14,687 nucleotides of DNA from CAYLOC01 sp964385195 (lineage in GTDB: Bacteria > Actinomycetota > Actinomycetes > Propionibacteriales > Nocardioidaceae): positions 1-14,687 of the forward strand of contig CAYLOC010000062.1 of NCBI GenBank assembly GCA_964385195.1, read 5' to 3'. Positions 13,259 to 14,687 of this stretch are shown piece after piece. Positions within the stretch are counted from its first letter, which is position 1. Every line of letters starts with the position of its first letter. A program made the translations under genes and the position numbers. The notes beneath the pieces are model-generated. The model was not told the DNA's origin. It saw nothing but the letters and a program-made list of their open reading frames with translations, and ran no database searches.

Positions 13259-14601
13259 GCGGTCGCCTCCGGTAGCGGCAACCGCACCCGGACCCGGTAG
13301 CCGCCGGTCGCCCGGGGTCCGATCTCAGCGGTGCCGCGGAGGGAGGTGACCCGCTCCCGGATCCCGAGTACGCCGAGCCCGCTGCCCGACGTGTGCCCCC
13401 GTGGGCGGCCGTTGTCGAGGATCTCCACCTCGGCGTACCGCTCCTGTTCGCTGCCGGACTCGACCCGCACGACGACGCTGACGTGAGTGCCGGTGGAGTG
13501 TCGGCGTACGTTCGCCAGTGCTTCCTGCGTGGTCCGGTACAGCACGAGAGCGGCTTGCGGAGGGACCGCCTCCGTGGCGTCGACCGGATGGGCGACCACG
13601 TCGTAACTCACGTGCAACGGCGGCACATTGGCGTCGGCGGCAAGCCTCGCCAGGTCGGTGAGCCCGGGCTGGGGTGCACGGTCGGTGTCGTCGGCTTCGG
13701 TACGGCGCAGCGCGCCGAGCAGGGACCGCATCTCGCCCACGGCTTGGCGTGCGGAGTCCTCGACCGAGACCAGCGCGGTGGCGGCGGAGTCGCGGTCGGT
13801 GTCCAGCACCCGTCGGGCCGCGGCCGCCTGCACGCCCATGACCGACACGTGGTGCGCGACGACGTCATGCAGTTCGCGTGCTATCCGGAGCCGTTCCTGG
13901 ACGACGGCGTGCTCACGAAGCTCCTCGCTCTGCGTCGCCAAGGTGGCGGCCTGGTCTGCGAGGCGTCGTCGTTGATGCGCGCCGCGCCAGGCGACCTGGC
14001 CCCACACGATAGCGGCGCCGAAGTAGAACACGTTGAGGAGGAACGAGTAGACAACCGAGGCCATGATCGGGCCGAAGAGCCCGTGGGCGGGTGGCCGGTC
14101 ACGCATCGCGTCCAGGGTCGACTGCACGCTGCTCCCTACGGCGAACTGCCAGGTGATCCACCCGAACATCACGATGAGTACACCGCCGACCGTGATCGCC
14201 ATGGTCCGGCGGTCCTTGGCCCAGGCAACTCCGCTGAACAGCACGAAGAAGTACAAGACCTGCACCGAGAACTGCATGATGAGCGTCGGCATGATCTGGC
14301 CGAACACGAAGAAGTTCAGCGAACCGAGCAGCATCATCGTCAACGGCCACCGCCGCCGCCACACGATCGGCAGGCAGGCGCCGACGAGGGGGAGGTACTG
14401 GACCCAGATCGGCTGGTCGACCCGGGTCAACAGCGCCAGGCTGCGCACCAGTTCCAGTGCGAGGGCAGCCACGGCGAAGACGACGACGGCGAGGATCGCG
14501 TCGACACGCACCGCGTTTCGTGGCGGTTCCCGCTCCCACGGGTCGTCCACGGCAAAGAAGTGGCTGACGCGGATCCGTAGAGTAGACGTCCAGCCGAGCA
14601 T
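13255..14601 (-). CDS. Membrane sensor histidine kinase, HisKA_3 type
   Basis: From ATG at 14601 the product is 448 aa. About six membrane segments occupy residues 34-201 with short loops, so the signal is probably sensed in or near the membrane. A coiled linker (205-235) precedes the dimerisation box ERLRIARELHDVVAHHVSVM with phospho-acceptor His245. The ATPase domain shows QEALANVRRHS (N box, Asn364), ILDNGRP and GSGLGVLGIRERV (G box). Known: HisKA_3 kinases pair with NarL regulators, as here. A TTG at 14631 would add ten residues but has no Shine-Dalgarno. The ATG has TACGAT six bases upstream, fitting a leaderless start. A divergent gene begins 61 nt away. Confidence 0.94.
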   Translation of the reverse strand: MLGWTSTLRIRVSHFFAVDDPWEREPPRNAVRVDAILAVVVFAVAALALELVRSLALLTRVDQPIWVQYLPLVGACLPIVWRRRWPLTMMLLGSLNFFVFGQIMPTLIMQFSVQVLYFFVLFSGVAWAKDRRTMAITVGGVLIVMFGWITWQFAVGSSVQSTLDAMRDRPPAHGLFGPIMASVVYSFLLNVFYFGAAIVWGQVAWRGAHQRRRLADQAATLATQSEELREHAVVQERLRIARELHDVVAHHVSVMGVQAAAARRVLDTDRDSAATALVSVEDSARQAVGEMRSLLGALRRTEADDTDRAPQPGLTDLARLAADANVPPLHVSYDVVAHPVDATEAVPPQAALVLYRTTQEALANVRRHSTGTHVSVVVRVESGSEQERYAEVEILDNGRPRGHTSGSGLGVLGIRERVTSLRGTAEIGPRATGGYRVRVRLPLPEATA

Positions 14602-14613
14602 TCCCCCATCGTA
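14602..14613 (-). promoter_or_regulatory. Predicted leaderless promoter of the histidine kinase gene
   Basis: On the minus strand TACGAT (14608-14613) is followed by GGGGGA and then the ATG at 14601. The TANNNT-N6-ATG arrangement fits a transcript that begins at the start codon, and it decides between the ATG and the upstream TTG. GGGGGA directly against the ATG is too close to act as a normal Shine-Dalgarno. No clear -35 is seen. Confidence 0.45.
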
Positions 14614-14662
14614 AGGACCGTGTGCGGACAAGGCGCAGGTGCGCGGGAGAGGAGAGTATGGG

Positions 14663-14687
14663 ATGAGCGACCAGTCGGAGGCAGGAC
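14663..14687 (+). CDS. Start of a divergent gene, product unknown (partial)
   Basis: ATG at 14663 is preceded by AGGAG (14650-14654) at 8-nt spacing and opens a frame beginning MSDQSEAG that runs off the right edge. An ATG at 14658 closes at once in TGA. Eight residues are too few to assign a function. Its divergence from the histidine kinase suggests shared regulation. Confidence 0.45.

Noticed and set aside
13393..14580. 395-codon plus-strand open frame opposite the histidine kinase
   Set aside because: The opposite strand has all kinase motifs; this frame is rich in His/Arg/Asp runs typical of mirror frames in GC-rich DNA.
1..14687. CRISPR arrays, tRNA/rRNA genes, insertion sequences, phage genes
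   Set aside because: I read both strands for regularly spaced repeats, transposase motifs and tRNA-like conserved loops and saw none.

Overview
The window comes from a high-GC Gram-positive bacterium, almost certainly an Actinomycetota. The support is strong G/C at third codon positions, frequent GTG starts, several genes with a TANNNT box 6-7 nt before an ATG (a leaderless layout common in this phylum), a HisKA_3/NarL two-component pair, and a secreted enzyme on a Pro/Thr-rich stalk. I cannot name the genus. Coding density is very high; the longest gene-free stretches are 165 bp (4567-4731) and 120 bp (12425-12544).

Region A (1-6524) is a hydroxyproline catabolism locus. A minus-strand operon runs in the order DHDPS-superfamily 4-hydroxy-pyrroline-2-carboxylate deaminase candidate, 4-hydroxyproline 2-epimerase/proline racemase, 2-oxoglutarate semialdehyde dehydrogenase, aconitase X (cis-3-hydroxyproline dehydratase type, cut by the left edge). 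Together they would convert trans-4-hydroxy-L-proline to 2-oxoglutarate and open a side route for cis-3-hydroxy-L-proline. The D-hydroxyproline dehydrogenase/oxidase step and a pyrroline-2-carboxylate reductase are not in the window. Divergent from this operon are a second, different proline-racemase-family gene and a GntR/FCD regulator, so the shared 165-bp region is the likely control point.

Region B (6521-8941) is a single secreted 5'-nucleotidase/UshA-type metallophosphoesterase with a recognisable promoter, signal peptide, EF-hand-like loop, Ig-like domain, PT-rich stalk and C-terminal membrane anchor.

Region C (8938-14601, minus strand) reads histidine kinase -> response regulator -> ABC ATPase -> ABC-2 permease -> PqqD-domain protein. 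Kinase/regulator and ATPase/permease pairs are each coupled by 4-bp start/stop overlaps. The PqqD-domain gene has a second half that looks like an HPr-kinase-like fold without its P-loop. It carries a 100-N assembly gap flanked by a perfect 47-bp duplication, which I read as an unmerged contig overlap. A further gene begins divergently at the right edge (14663).

The least explained item is the PqqD/HprK-like protein beside a two-component-controlled exporter. The clearest cross-cutting pattern is three predicted leaderless starts, one of them inside the hydroxyproline operon.
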